64,000 nt of DNA from Desulfurobacterium atlanticum (GTDB taxonomy: Bacteria; Aquificota; Aquificia; Desulfurobacteriales; Desulfurobacteriaceae), in NCBI RefSeq assembly GCF_900188395.1, contig NZ_FZOB01000007.1:28720-92719 (forward strand), in the 5' to 3' direction. Both the position numbers and the translations under genes were made by a program. Positions 34,797 to 42,680 of the stretch are shown here, piece by piece; within the stretch, counting starts at the first letter, position 1, and each line of letters starts with the position of its first letter. A model generated the notes under the pieces. The model worked only from the letters and a program-made list of their open reading frames with translations. It was not told the DNA's origin and ran no database searches.

Positions 34797-36082
34797 TAGA
34801 AATGCTTAAAAGCTTTGTTTCTACCCCTTTGATGGAGCAGTTTCAGGTTTACTTTATGTCTGTACTTTTTGGTGGTTTGATAGGAATAGAGAGAGAATAT
34901 AAAAAGCAGAGAGAAGGAACTCCGGCTTTCGGGGGAATAAGAACTTTTATTCTGCTTTCTCTTATAGGAACTGTTTCTGCTGATATTTCAAGTAGAGGTT
35001 ATTCTTTTCTGCTTCCTGTATCTTTTCTTACGGTAGCTTCATTTATTCTCTGGGCTCAAAAACATGAACAGGAATCGGGATTAACGTCGGAGTTTGCCGC
35101 CCTTTTAACCTATCTTGTAGGTATTCTTTCTTTTTTTAGAGAATTTCAGCTTTCAGCGGTTATCTCAATAGCTGTGTTTTCTGTTTTAACCTTTAAAAAG
35201 CAGATGCATGATTTTGTTAAACATATAACCCTTGAAGATTTTGTTGCGTTTTTAAAGTTTGCCGTTGTTTCTATTATCATCTATCCACTTTTTCCTGATA
35301 AACCCTTATTTGGAGTTAATCTTAAAGATGTTTGGGCTATGGTAGTTGTTATATCTTCTATAGATTTTGTTGGGTATATACTTACAAAGTTTGTGGGAAG
35401 CAAAAAAGGTTCTGTTATTACAGGCTTAATAGGAGGTCTTGTTTCAAGTACAGCTGTTGCTGTAACTCTTTCCAAATATGCTAAAAGAACTCCTTTATTT
35501 ATTAAAGAGTATGCTGCAGGTATTGTGGGAGCTTCTGCAATAATGTTTTTAAGAATACTTATTCTTATCTTTATAGTAAGCCCTGTGCTTTTAAAGTATT
35601 TTATTCTTCCATGTCTGATGGCTACCACTTTGGGGTTTGTCTTTGTGTTTAAAAATGCGAAACTCAAAACGAAGCAGGGAGAGAAAATAGAAGTTCATAA
35701 TCCTTATGAGCTTTCAAATGCCCTGAAATTTGGATTTCTTTTTGGAGTTATCCTTTTTATTACGAAATTTGCTGTTAAATACGCTGGAGCATGGGGTCTT
35801 TTTGCGGTTTCTGCTATTTCTGGTCTTTCAGATGTGGATGCCATAACTTTATCCCTTGCAAAACTTTCTGCTTCAAACGAAATAGGGGTTTTTGTAGCGG
35901 TAATTGGTATATTTTTAGCTGCTACGGTAAATACACTGTTTAAATGGTTTTTAACCCTGTTTGCAGGTGATAGATCTGTTTTTAAAGAAACCTCAACAGG
36001 GTTTATTCTGCTAATTTTAGGGGAGTTAACAGGAATAGTTTTAATTCTTTTTGGATTTCTACATGAAGGCATGAAAATTTAG
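34793..36082 (+). CDS. MgtC/SapB N-terminal domain and DUF4010 membrane protein
   Basis: Membrane protein of 429 residues with about twelve hydrophobic helices. The N-terminal part (about 15-145) is MgtC/SapB-like: [20 protein letters not shown] and [12 protein letters not shown]. The C-terminal part (about 170-410) is DUF4010-like, with the repeated patterns [17 protein letters not shown] and [18 protein letters not shown]. Its physiological role is not established. It is convergent with panD; their stops overlap by four bases. Confidence 0.82.
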   Translation: MIEMLKSFVSTPLMEQFQVYFMSVLFGGLIGIEREYKKQREGTPAFGGIRTFILLSLIGTVSADISSRGYSFLLPVSFLTVASFILWAQKHEQESGLTSEFAALLTYLVGILSFFREFQLSAVISIAVFSVLTFKKQMHDFVKHITLEDFVAFLKFAVVSIIIYPLFPDKPLFGVNLKDVWAMVVVISSIDFVGYILTKFVGSKKGSVITGLIGGLVSSTAVAVTLSKYAKRTPLFIKEYAAGIVGASAIMFLRILILIFIVSPVLLKYFILPCLMATTLGFVFVFKNAKLKTKQGEKIEVHNPYELSNALKFGFLFGVILFITKFAVKYAGAWGLFAVSAISGLSDVDAITLSLAKLSASNEIGVFVAVIGIFLAATVNTLFKWFLTLFAGDRSVFKETSTGFILLILGELTGIVLILFGFLHEGMKI

Positions 36083-36459
36083 ACCATTAACCCACCTGAA
36101 CTTGAAGATACTTTTACAGGTTTGTTTTCTTCATCTACAAGAACCACTGTTGGTTCAAAGTTTTCTATTTCATTCTCTTCAAGCTCACAGTAAGAGACTA
36201 TTATCACTTTATCACCTACCTGGGCTTTTCTTGCAGCAGCACCGTTTAGACAAATTACTCCACTTCCTGGCTCTCCTGGAATTACGTAGGTTGAAAATCT
36301 TTCACCGTTTGTAATGTTGTATATATCAACCTTCTCATACGGAAGAATATCAGCTATTTTCATAAGAGATTCATCTATTGTTATGCTGCCTTCATAGTGA
36401 AGGTCTGCCTGCGTTACCGTGGCTCTGTGTATTTTTGATTTAAACATGAATCTTCTCAT
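36079..36459 (-). CDS. panD: Aspartate 1-decarboxylase proenzyme
   Basis: Makes beta-alanine for pantothenate and CoA. The proenzyme cleaves itself at Gly24-Ser25 in [10 protein letters not shown] to form the pyruvoyl cofactor, and the site is intact. I start at the ATG behind AGGAGAAACTG, giving 126 residues, the family's usual length; a longer reading adds 23 residues that no homologue should have. [15 protein letters not shown] is also typical. It is a single-gene unit on the minus strand. Confidence 0.93.
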   Translation of the reverse strand: MRRFMFKSKIHRATVTQADLHYEGSITIDESLMKIADILPYEKVDIYNITNGERFSTYVIPGEPGSGVICLNGAAARKAQVGDKVIIVSYCELEENEIENFEPTVVLVDEENKPVKVSSSSGGLMV

Positions 36460-36492
36460 CAGTTTCTCCTGATATGCTTTAAAGTTCTGACG

Positions 36493-36521
36493 AGAATAAA
36501 TATATGTAAATTCAGTGTAAA
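36493..36521 (-). promoter_or_regulatory. Candidate panD promoter
   Basis: Read on the minus strand: TTTACA, a 17-base spacer and TATTCT, about 35 bases ahead of the panD start. Confidence 0.45.
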
Positions 36522-36530
36522 TTTGCAAAT

Positions 36531-36551
36531 GGAGGAGGAAGATCCTCCTCC
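36531..36551 (-). terminator. Hairpin between the membrane-protein gene and panD
   Basis: A perfect nine-base-pair stem (GGAGGAGGA with TCCTCCTCC) and a three-base loop lie just after the stop of the upstream minus-strand gene. The T-tract is weak, so efficiency is uncertain. Confidence 0.6.
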
Positions 36552-36556
36552 AAATT

Positions 36557-37099
36557 TTATTTCATCTCTTCAGCTACTTTTTTTACGATTTGGGCTATGT
36601 AGTATCCAGCTAAAAGTTCAAGTCCCCACACAAGAAGGGTTGGTATCGCAGCTCCAAATGTTAAAGCTTTTACAACAAGAGCTATCGGTGCTGCCACTAT
36701 TATGTTCATTTCAAAAATCAGGGTAAGTGTCAGCAGAAGGAAAAATCCCATGTAATAGGTGTATTTGAACGGTTCAAGGGAGTTGTACCAGATGGTAAGA
36801 AGAGAAGCGATGCTTAGCTCTTTTATTTTCTCAACAGGTTCTTTCACTTTGTTTATAAGGTTCTCTTTACTGATTTCCTCTCCTTTGAGGAATTGTGAGG
36901 CCATATTTGCAACACTACCGTAGCCGAATATCAGTCTGTTTGCAAACAACCAGAATCCTATAAGTCCTATTGTGAATGCGGCAGTTTCAGGGTTTGATGC
37001 TGCAATCATTATCAGCGCGGCAAATCCAAATGCAGCAGCGGCAACGGCTATTCCGAAAAGTATCATGAATAACCACCATAAAATCCTTTCTTTATTCAT
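36557..37099 (-). CDS. Hypothetical four-to-five-helix membrane protein
   Basis: Membrane protein of 180 residues that I do not recognise. Hydrophobic segments lie at about 8-33, 40-60, 112-130 and 133-170, separated by a charged cytosolic-type loop (residues 68-95, [20 protein letters not shown]). There is no lipobox and no catalytic motif. Its ATG overlaps the stop of the secreted-protein gene by one base, so the two are translated together. The pair diverges from the DUF505 gene and I treat all four genes as one locus. Confidence 0.7.
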   Translation of the reverse strand: MNKERILWWLFMILFGIAVAAAAFGFAALIMIAASNPETAAFTIGLIGFWLFANRLIFGYGSVANMASQFLKGEEISKENLINKVKEPVEKIKELSIASLLTIWYNSLEPFKYTYYMGFFLLLTLTLIFEMNIIVAAPIALVVKALTFGAAIPTLLVWGLELLAGYYIAQIVKKVAEEMK

Positions 37100-37599
37100 T
37101 ATTTACCTTCCTCCTTTTTTAATTTTTGTGAGAAGTTTGGTTTTGGTGTCTTTTCTCCCATCGTGAATGGATGAATTATTGTGTAAAGGTCTCTGGTAAC
37201 AGGTGTTACGTAGGTAAATGTTGCAAGAACAGCATCTCCAATTTCAAGTTTTTCGGTGCCGGGTTTAAGCTTTAAAACAACTTTTGTTACAGCACCTGGT
37301 GCAAGAACTACTTTTACAGGAATGTTTGATAGAACATATCCTTTTTCTTTAGAGTTTTTGCCGGGTGTGAAGATGAAAGATTCCTCCACAATTGTAAGGG
37401 GCATCCCTCCCGGGTTTAGCATCTCATAGGTTAGTTCATGTTTTTCCTTGTTGTAGGTTACATTTGTAACTATAGGGGATGCCGGGATGGAAGCTACTAC
37501 CTTGGCAACACTAACTCCTGTGAAAAATGTTCCTATACTCCATCCAAGGATAAGCCCTATGGTGGTTAGTAGTGCTAATAGAGTCGCTGGCTTTCTCAT
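37099..37599 (-). CDS. Hypothetical membrane-anchored protein with beta-sandwich-like domain
   Basis: Protein of 166 residues with one N-terminal hydrophobic anchor (about 8-37, ALLTTIGLILGWSIGTFF) and a periplasmic-side domain rich in predicted strands (about 45-150), for example VTNVTYNKEKHELTYEMLNP and VVLAPGAVTKVVLKLKPGTE. The pattern of a conserved NPGG turn and alternating strands resembles LEA-type or immunoglobulin-like sandwiches, but I cannot name the family. GGAGGAGG precedes the ATG. It leads a two-gene unit with the four-helix membrane protein. Confidence 0.7.
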   Translation of the reverse strand: MRKPATLLALLTTIGLILGWSIGTFFTGVSVAKVVASIPASPIVTNVTYNKEKHELTYEMLNPGGMPLTIVEESFIFTPGKNSKEKGYVLSNIPVKVVLAPGAVTKVVLKLKPGTEKLEIGDAVLATFTYVTPVTRDLYTIIHPFTMGEKTPKPNFSQKLKKEEGK

Positions 37600-37636
37600 T
37601 TCCTCCTCCTTTGTGTTATGTTTTCTAACGTGATCT

Positions 37637-37665
37637 AATTTAATAATCTAAAATATCGTTGTCAA
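37637..37665 (-). promoter_or_regulatory. Candidate minus-strand promoter of the membrane-protein pair
   Basis: Perfect TTGACA, a 17-base spacer and TAAATT on the minus strand, about 40 bases upstream of the secreted-protein gene. Confidence 0.5.
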
Positions 37666-37688
37666 TGTAATTTTTATTAATATTTTAG

Positions 37689-37734
37689 TTGACTTCAAAC
37701 AATATTTGATATATCTTACAATATGGAATAATAA
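37689..37734 (+). promoter_or_regulatory. Candidate plus-strand promoters of the DUF505 gene
   Basis: Two overlapping choices: TTGACT with TATCTT (17-base spacer), or TTGATA with TAATAA (17-base spacer). Both point into the DUF505 gene. With the opposite promoter this makes a compact, AT-rich, divergent control region. Confidence 0.45.
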
Positions 37735-37767
37735 AAATGATAAAAATTTCAGAATCCGGAGGTGGAT

Positions 37768-39702
37768 ATGGTAATCAGAAAAGAACATGCTCTTGCCCTT
37801 ATGAGATTGAAAGAGATGGAAGAAGGCAAGTTTTATACTGTGCCTGAAGGTGAAGAAGCTCCTTTTATAGAGCTTGAAATGGCAAATCTTGCAAGGATGG
37901 GTAATCCTTTTGAGTATGTTTTAACCTATTGGGGAGAAGTCCTTGTAAATACTCTTTCTGAAATGGTAGAAAAAGGTCTAATAGCTCATCCTGAAAAGTG
38001 GGATGATGAGTTTAGATGGATCGGAACAGAAGTTATTGCAATGATAGATGCTTCTATAAAAAATGGAGATATCTGTGGTGGTCTCATAGAAAAGGAACTT
38101 TCAAAAAGAGGATTTGTTGAAGAGAAGAAGATTGAGAAAAAGGGAACTTTTAAAGTTGTAAATGATTTCGGAAAAGCTATTATGGACATATTTAACAATG
38201 CAACTCCACGCCTTATAGTGAGTAGGGAATTGAAGGAATTTATTAAAAACGCTCCAACCGGTCCGGCGGAAAGTTCCTTTATAAAAGGAGAAAGTAGATT
38301 CCCTCTTATTCTTGAATCTATGAGATTGATAGCTTTTTCTGTACCGACTTCTGATGTTTATACATTCACGGCATTGGGAGAGAAGGTTAAACAGGCGTGT
38401 GAGCTTATACCCCCTGTAAGGGATGTGATTATTTCTGAGGACATTATGGATACGCTGGCAGAGTGTTTTGATGAGGGTATAGACGCTGTTGATGAAGAAG
38501 GAAAAGAGCTTCTCTGGGAACTTGCACTTGTTGATGATAAAGGAGAGCTTTTACCTGCGGGAGAAGCTTTGCTTGAAGTTTATAGAGTGTGGAGGGATAG
38601 AGAGTCTCTTCCTGTGAAAACGGTGGATGTGGAAGCAATAGATGCAGAGCTTTTAAAAGGAATAGAGGAAGTGTGGGAGAAAAATAAGGAGAATCCGGAA
38701 GTTGTTCCAACTGTGGAAGAGCTCGTTCACTATCTTTTCTATAAGCCTTTAAAAGAGTACAAACATGTACTTGAACATTACGGTAGAAGGCTGTATCAGG
38801 ATTTAGGTTATCAAAAGAAAGAAGAAATTAAGAAAAAGTTTGAAGAGGTTAAAACGGCAGAAGAGCTGTTTAAAAGCTTTTATGAAAAGGGTAATCAGTG
38901 GTATGAGAAACTCTTTGATATTGTTCAGGAGAGTCTTTATACCCTGGAATCTTTCGGAATTATTAAGTCGTCAGACCACAATGGTAAAAAAGTTCACAGG
39001 TTAACAGAGTGGGGAGAAAAGATTCTTCAAGATATGAAGAGGAGAGGTTTCAGAAGAATCTCATCTACTGCTGTTAAGTCTATAACCATTAAACACAGGG
39101 TTTTTGGTGCGCCGAATGTTGATTGGTATGAAGAAGCAGTGAATGCTCAGCTTGTTGGTGGTGGAGAGCCAACAGAAGCCGGAAAGCTTTATGAAGAAGT
39201 TGCTTATAAAGCTAAAAGACTTCCTCACATTACACGATTTGAACTTCAGGTGCTTCATAAGATACCGGAAAGAGGTTACTTTATTGATAATCTTTACGAA
39301 GAGTTTGATGAAACCTGGCATGAGGAGATAGAGTTTGCGATTAATAAACTTGAAGCAAGAGGTTATATAGATATTCTTCCAAATAGAGCAATTGTTTTAA
39401 CAGAGGTTGGAAGTTTGATTAAGAGAGCACTTGCAGGGACGCCTGAAGGCTTTGGTAATCCAATAACACCTCTTGGTGTCAGGGTGCTTGATGCTTTGAG
39501 GAAGGTAGGAACTCTTTATGTGAAAGAGCAGAAGATAAGAGTCCTTCCTAAAAATCTTAAAGAGGCGATTAAGCTTTCGGGACTTGATGAGGAAACCTTT
39601 GGAAAAGAACTTCTTATTTTGAAAAATGCTAAACTTGTTGGTAAAAACAGCATAAACGAAGCAGGTCTTCTTGTTCTTGAAGCTCTTGATAAACTTAACT
39701 AA
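37768..39702 (+). CDS. DUF505 family protein with repeated winged-helix-like segments
   Basis: Protein of about 644 residues. I start at the ATG behind CCGGAGG; the GTG two codons earlier overlaps that site. It resembles the DUF505 family, known to me only as an uncharacterised group in thermophilic bacteria and archaea. A short pattern recurs along the chain: strand, Leu/Val-Thr, then x-x-G-x-x-x-x-x-x-L, as in YTFTALGEKVKQACEL, HRLTEWGEKILQDMKR, IVLTEVGSLIKRALAG and SINEAGLLVLEALDKL. These look like the wing and last helix of winged-helix modules, so nucleic-acid or protein binding is plausible. No signal peptide. A second unknown gene follows 21 bases later. Confidence 0.75.
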   Translation: MVIRKEHALALMRLKEMEEGKFYTVPEGEEAPFIELEMANLARMGNPFEYVLTYWGEVLVNTLSEMVEKGLIAHPEKWDDEFRWIGTEVIAMIDASIKNGDICGGLIEKELSKRGFVEEKKIEKKGTFKVVNDFGKAIMDIFNNATPRLIVSRELKEFIKNAPTGPAESSFIKGESRFPLILESMRLIAFSVPTSDVYTFTALGEKVKQACELIPPVRDVIISEDIMDTLAECFDEGIDAVDEEGKELLWELALVDDKGELLPAGEALLEVYRVWRDRESLPVKTVDVEAIDAELLKGIEEVWEKNKENPEVVPTVEELVHYLFYKPLKEYKHVLEHYGRRLYQDLGYQKKEEIKKKFEEVKTAEELFKSFYEKGNQWYEKLFDIVQESLYTLESFGIIKSSDHNGKKVHRLTEWGEKILQDMKRRGFRRISSTAVKSITIKHRVFGAPNVDWYEEAVNAQLVGGGEPTEAGKLYEEVAYKAKRLPHITRFELQVLHKIPERGYFIDNLYEEFDETWHEEIEFAINKLEARGYIDILPNRAIVLTEVGSLIKRALAGTPEGFGNPITPLGVRVLDALRKVGTLYVKEQKIRVLPKNLKEAIKLSGLDEETFGKELLILKNAKLVGKNSINEAGLLVLEALDKLN

Positions 39703-39723
39703 ACCTTATTTGGGGAGGGAAAA

Positions 39724-40797
39724 ATGGGAAGAATCTACGGAAAGGTTGAAACACCAGAGGATATAAAAAGAATCAACTGTATCATCAGAGACGAAATGCT
39801 TGAGGTAAGCTCTGTTGAAGAGCTTACCGATTTAAAAAAACGTTCTGATTATCTTTGCACGCTGACCTATTCTCCTTTCTGGCTTAAAAAGTTTGGACCT
39901 ATGATTGAAAAACTCAGGGAGGTTGCTCTTGAGGAAAACAGGGTAACTGTTCGTCTTGCAAATTACGTTTCTGCATACAACAACTGGGGAAAAAGTTACG
40001 ATCCGTGGGGCAGGGATGAAAAGACAATAGAGGAGAGACTGAAAGAGATTCCACAGGAGATTATAAAAGAGATTCAGGAAACAGTAGTTGATTTAAAACT
40101 TTCTCCGGAGATTCTTGAAGAACTTCGTAGAGATTTTTGCTGCATAAGAAAAGGTATGATACTTGCTGATTCTTCCGAGCTTCTGACAAAGTTGAAAAAG
40201 CAGGCTGATATAATTGTAGCGATTACCCACCTTAAAGATTTTAGAGAAAGGTTTGAAGAAATTCTTGATAAGATTGATGAGATTGTTAAAGTGGAGGAGG
40301 AAAGAACCGTTAAGCTTGCTAACATAATTTCTGAAGTTAACGGATGGAAAGTGATTTATGAAGTCTGGGATGAGAGTGATATAAGAGAGGATGAAACGCT
40401 TGAGCAGTATGTTGAAAGGCTTCTTGAAGAGGAGGAGAAAGCTCAGAAGTACATACCAACAGAGGCAAAATATAAAGAAGGAAAGGTTCTCTGGCTTGTT
40501 TATAAACATCCAAAGAGAAACAGAGAATACGCAAAGAGAATTTATATTCCCGGAACAGCACGTAACATTAAAATGGAAGGTCCTGGAGTGTTTAAAAACA
40601 GGTTTGGCAGGGAAGTTTATGGAGTTAAAATCGTTTATGAGGCAAATATACGGCCTACAGTTATTCATATAGGAGATAGAACCATTCATCTGCCTGAGAG
40701 ATGGGTTAAAAGAGAAAAAGTTGTTCCCCTTCCGGAAGGGGCTTCCAACATAAGGCTTCTTGAAGAAAGGCCACCGGTTGCTTATCCTGTTGCTTAG
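39724..40797 (+). CDS. Hypothetical protein with an internal duplication
   Basis: Soluble protein of 357 residues that I do not recognise. Residues about 13-95 and 133-215 are a duplicated helical module: both contain the order IR-x-x-M, S-x-x-E-L-x-x-LKK, T-V-(R/K)-LAN, then N-x-W and a final W (TVRLANYVSAYNNW and TVKLANIISEVNGW). The C-terminal 130 residues are strand-rich (GKVLWLVYKHPKRN, YGVKIVYEANIRPTVIHIGD). No signal peptide. GGGGAGGG precedes the ATG. It is co-transcribed with the DUF505 gene and ends at a strong terminator. Confidence 0.75.
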   Translation: MGRIYGKVETPEDIKRINCIIRDEMLEVSSVEELTDLKKRSDYLCTLTYSPFWLKKFGPMIEKLREVALEENRVTVRLANYVSAYNNWGKSYDPWGRDEKTIEERLKEIPQEIIKEIQETVVDLKLSPEILEELRRDFCCIRKGMILADSSELLTKLKKQADIIVAITHLKDFRERFEEILDKIDEIVKVEEERTVKLANIISEVNGWKVIYEVWDESDIREDETLEQYVERLLEEEEKAQKYIPTEAKYKEGKVLWLVYKHPKRNREYAKRIYIPGTARNIKMEGPGVFKNRFGREVYGVKIVYEANIRPTVIHIGDRTIHLPERWVKREKVVPLPEGASNIRLLEERPPVAYPVA

Positions 40798-40820
40798 CTT
40801 CAGTGTGTAGTTTAGTTTTA

Positions 40821-40850
40821 GCCCCGACACTGTCGGGGCGTTTTTATTTT
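40821..40850 (+). terminator. Intrinsic terminator of the DUF505 operon
   Basis: Eight-base-pair stem GCCCCGAC/GTCGGGGC with a three-base loop, followed by GTTTTTATTTT. It lies 24 bases past the stop. Confidence 0.92.
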
Positions 40851-40885
40851 ATAATGACCTATATTTTGTAGGTGCAATTTTGTCT

Positions 40886-40895
40886 TGTGAGGTAT
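40886..40895 (+). repeat. Target-site duplication, left copy
   Basis: TGTGAGGTAT directly abuts the left end of the MITE-like element and is repeated exactly at its right end. Confidence 0.75.
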
Positions 40896-41040
40896 GAGGC
40901 TGTTTGAAAAATGGCTATGAACTTTAAGAGATCCTTCGGGCTTTGCCCTCAGGATGACTTTCTTCGTCATTCTGAGGCTGCTTTGCAGCCGAAGAATCTC
41001 AATACCTTTTAGAAACAAATGAGAATTTTCAAACACTCTC
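40896..41040. mobile_element. MITE-like element, 145 bp
   Basis: Non-coding element with 15-base terminal inverted repeats, GAGGCTGTTTGAAAA at the left and the complement of GAGAGTGTTTGAAAA at the right (13 of 15 matching). It is flanked by an exact 10-bp direct repeat. The core is a large palindrome holding smaller hairpins. No ORF is present, so it would need a transposase supplied in trans. A 9-12 bp duplication is typical of some IS4-family elements, which suggests a source family but does not prove it. It lies between a terminator and the start of the M20 gene. Confidence 0.75.
40928..41000. repeat. Nested palindrome core of the element
   Basis: The outer arms GAGATCCTTCGG and CCGAAGAATCTC pair with one mismatch. 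The inner arms CCTCAGGATGAC and GTCATTCTGAGG also pair with one mismatch. Small hairpins GGGCTTTGCCC and GGCTGCTTTGCAGCC sit in each half. From memory, very similar CTCAGGATGAC/CCGAAGAATCTC palindromes are scattered through many bacterial genomes. Confidence 0.75.
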
Positions 41041-41050
41041 TGTGAGGTAT
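41041..41050 (+). repeat. Target-site duplication, right copy; contains ribosome-binding site
   Basis: Second copy of TGTGAGGTAT. The GTGAGG inside it is the Shine-Dalgarno of the M20 gene, with the ATG ten bases further on, so the duplication kept the site intact. Confidence 0.75.
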
Positions 41051-41056
41051 TGGGTT

Positions 41057-42247
41057 ATGAATTTTATAGGAGAAGCAAAAAAGATAAAAGATTTTATAGT
41101 TAACTACAGAAGAATTGTCCATCAATATCCTGAGATTTCCGGCAGGGAGTTTAGAACTTCAGAGTTTGTAGCAGAAACGCTAAAAGAGATAGGAGTTGAT
41201 GAAGTTTATGAGGGTTTTGGAAGAACAATAGGTGTGGTGGGAATTATAAAGGGAAAGGGAGATAAAACTGTTGCCCTTCGTGCTGATATGGATGCTCTTC
41301 CGGTAAAGGAGGAAACGGGAAAATCTTACGCTTCTAAAGTTGAAGGGGTAATGCACGCTTGCGGTCACGATGCTCATGTGGCGATGGTTTTAGGTGCTGC
41401 TAAACTTCTTGTGAATATTAAAAATCAACTTAAAGGTAATGTAAAACTTATATTTCAGCCGTGTGAGGAGAGACAGGACTGCCGCGGTGCTAAAAGGTTG
41501 ATAGATGCGGGAGTTTTAAAGAATCCGGATGTAAATGTGATTTTTGGTATTCATGTAAATCCTGAGCTTGAAACAGGTAAAGTTGCAACATGTACAGGTC
41601 CTGTTCTTGCATCTTCTGATGTGTTTTCAGTAAAAATTTTTGGAAAAGGAACCCACGCTTCAAAACCTCATAAGGGAATAGATACCGTTTTAATTGCTTC
41701 TCAGGTTGTTAATACACTTCACCATATTGTAAGCCGCAGGGTTGATCCTCTTGACCCGGTTGTTCTTACAATAGGGACGATTAAAGGTGGAGAAGCGGAA
41801 AACATAATTCCTGAAGTTGTTGAACTTAAAGGGACAGTTAGAACGTTAAATGAAAAGATAAGGAAAGAAATACCTATCTGGATTGAAGAGGCTTTAAAAG
41901 GGATTACAACTGCCTACGGTGGAAAGTATGAATTTAACTATCAGGAAGGAACTCCGCCGCTTATAAACGATGAAAAAACGGCTCTTTTTACTATTGAAGA
42001 GATTGTTAAACTGTTGGGAAGGGAGAATTTTGTGTATCTAAAAAAACCTTCTATGGGCGGAGAAGATTTTGCTGAGTATCTTAAATTTGTTCCCGGGGTT
42101 TACCTTCGTCTTGGCACTGGAAATCGTGAAAAGGGAACAACATTTCCGCTCCATAGCCCAAAGTTTGATATTGATGAAGATGCTCTTCCTGTTGGAACAG
42201 CCGTTTTATCCTATTTAGCTTTCAGGTGGCTTGAGAAAAATGGTTGA
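41057..42247 (+). CDS. M20 family amidohydrolase (hippurate/N-acyl-amino-acid hydrolase type)
   Basis: Zinc amidohydrolase of about 396 residues that removes an acyl or similar group from amino acids. Metal ligands are in GVMHACGHDAHVAMVLG and in QPCEERQDCRGAKRLID (the Glu-Glu pair), and a late His is in FPLHSPKFDID. A dimerisation domain lies at about 185-300. I use the ATG ten bases after GTGAGG; a GTG five codons earlier would overlap that site. Related proteins include HipO, YxeP and N-acetyl-diaminopimelate deacetylase; dapF nearby on the other strand gives only weak support for a lysine-pathway role. The 5' leader contains the MITE-like element. Confidence 0.87.
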   Translation: MNFIGEAKKIKDFIVNYRRIVHQYPEISGREFRTSEFVAETLKEIGVDEVYEGFGRTIGVVGIIKGKGDKTVALRADMDALPVKEETGKSYASKVEGVMHACGHDAHVAMVLGAAKLLVNIKNQLKGNVKLIFQPCEERQDCRGAKRLIDAGVLKNPDVNVIFGIHVNPELETGKVATCTGPVLASSDVFSVKIFGKGTHASKPHKGIDTVLIASQVVNTLHHIVSRRVDPLDPVVLTIGTIKGGEAENIIPEVVELKGTVRTLNEKIRKEIPIWIEEALKGITTAYGGKYEFNYQEGTPPLINDEKTALFTIEEIVKLLGRENFVYLKKPSMGGEDFAEYLKFVPGVYLRLGTGNREKGTTFPLHSPKFDIDEDALPVGTAVLSYLAFRWLEKNG

Positions 42248-42680
42248 GAAGTGATTTTTCGTGATGCAGGAGAATCTTTTTAAGTTTTACTCCGGCAGAG
42301 AAGCCTCCCTTTCCGTCTCTTGCCACCACTCTGTGGCAGGGTATCACAAGAGGGAACGGGTTTCTTTTTAAAGCCTGCCCAACTGCTCTTGGATGAGTGT
42401 TGATAAGTTTTGCTACTTCTTTGTAAGTTACTGTTTTTCCCGGTGGAATATTTTTGACAATTTCCAGAACTTTTTGCTGAAAGGGTGTTAATTTAGAAAT
42501 TTCTATTTCTACTCCTTCAATTTTTCCGCTTGATTCAAAACGTTTAAACCTGCCTATCAGAATTTCCGAACCTGAATCTTTACCTTTTTTAGCAGAAAGC
42601 TCCACCTTTTTTACTGTTAAATTTGAATCGTGATAAACAGTTGCGGTTATTCCAAAAGAGAAAACCACTGTTGTTACCAT
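42222..42680 (-). CDS. ogt: Methylated-DNA-[protein]-cysteine S-methyltransferase
   Basis: Suicide repair protein of 152 residues that takes methyl groups off O6-methylguanine. The acceptor is Cys115 in the PCHR motif (LVIPCHRVVA), preceded by the recognition-helix region THPRAVGQALKRNPFP. The N-terminal domain is reduced, as in small thermophile Ogt proteins. It directly follows the uracil-DNA glycosylase gene, making a DNA-repair pair at the end of the dapF operon. The 3' end overlaps the convergent M20 gene by 26 bases. Confidence 0.92.
   Translation of the reverse strand: MVTTVVFSFGITATVYHDSNLTVKKVELSAKKGKDSGSEILIGRFKRFESSGKIEGVEIEISKLTPFQQKVLEIVKNIPPGKTVTYKEVAKLINTHPRAVGQALKRNPFPLVIPCHRVVARDGKGGFSAGVKLKKILLHHEKSLLNHFSQAT

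Noticed and set aside
40093-40830. 245-residue minus-strand reading frame opposite the duplicated protein
   Set aside because: Low-complexity hydrophobic/basic translation, no ribosome-binding site, and fully antisense to a well-supported gene; treated as a shadow.
40896-41040. CRISPR repeat or repeat array
   Set aside because: The palindromes form one nested structure with terminal inverted repeats; there are no regularly spaced identical repeats or spacers.
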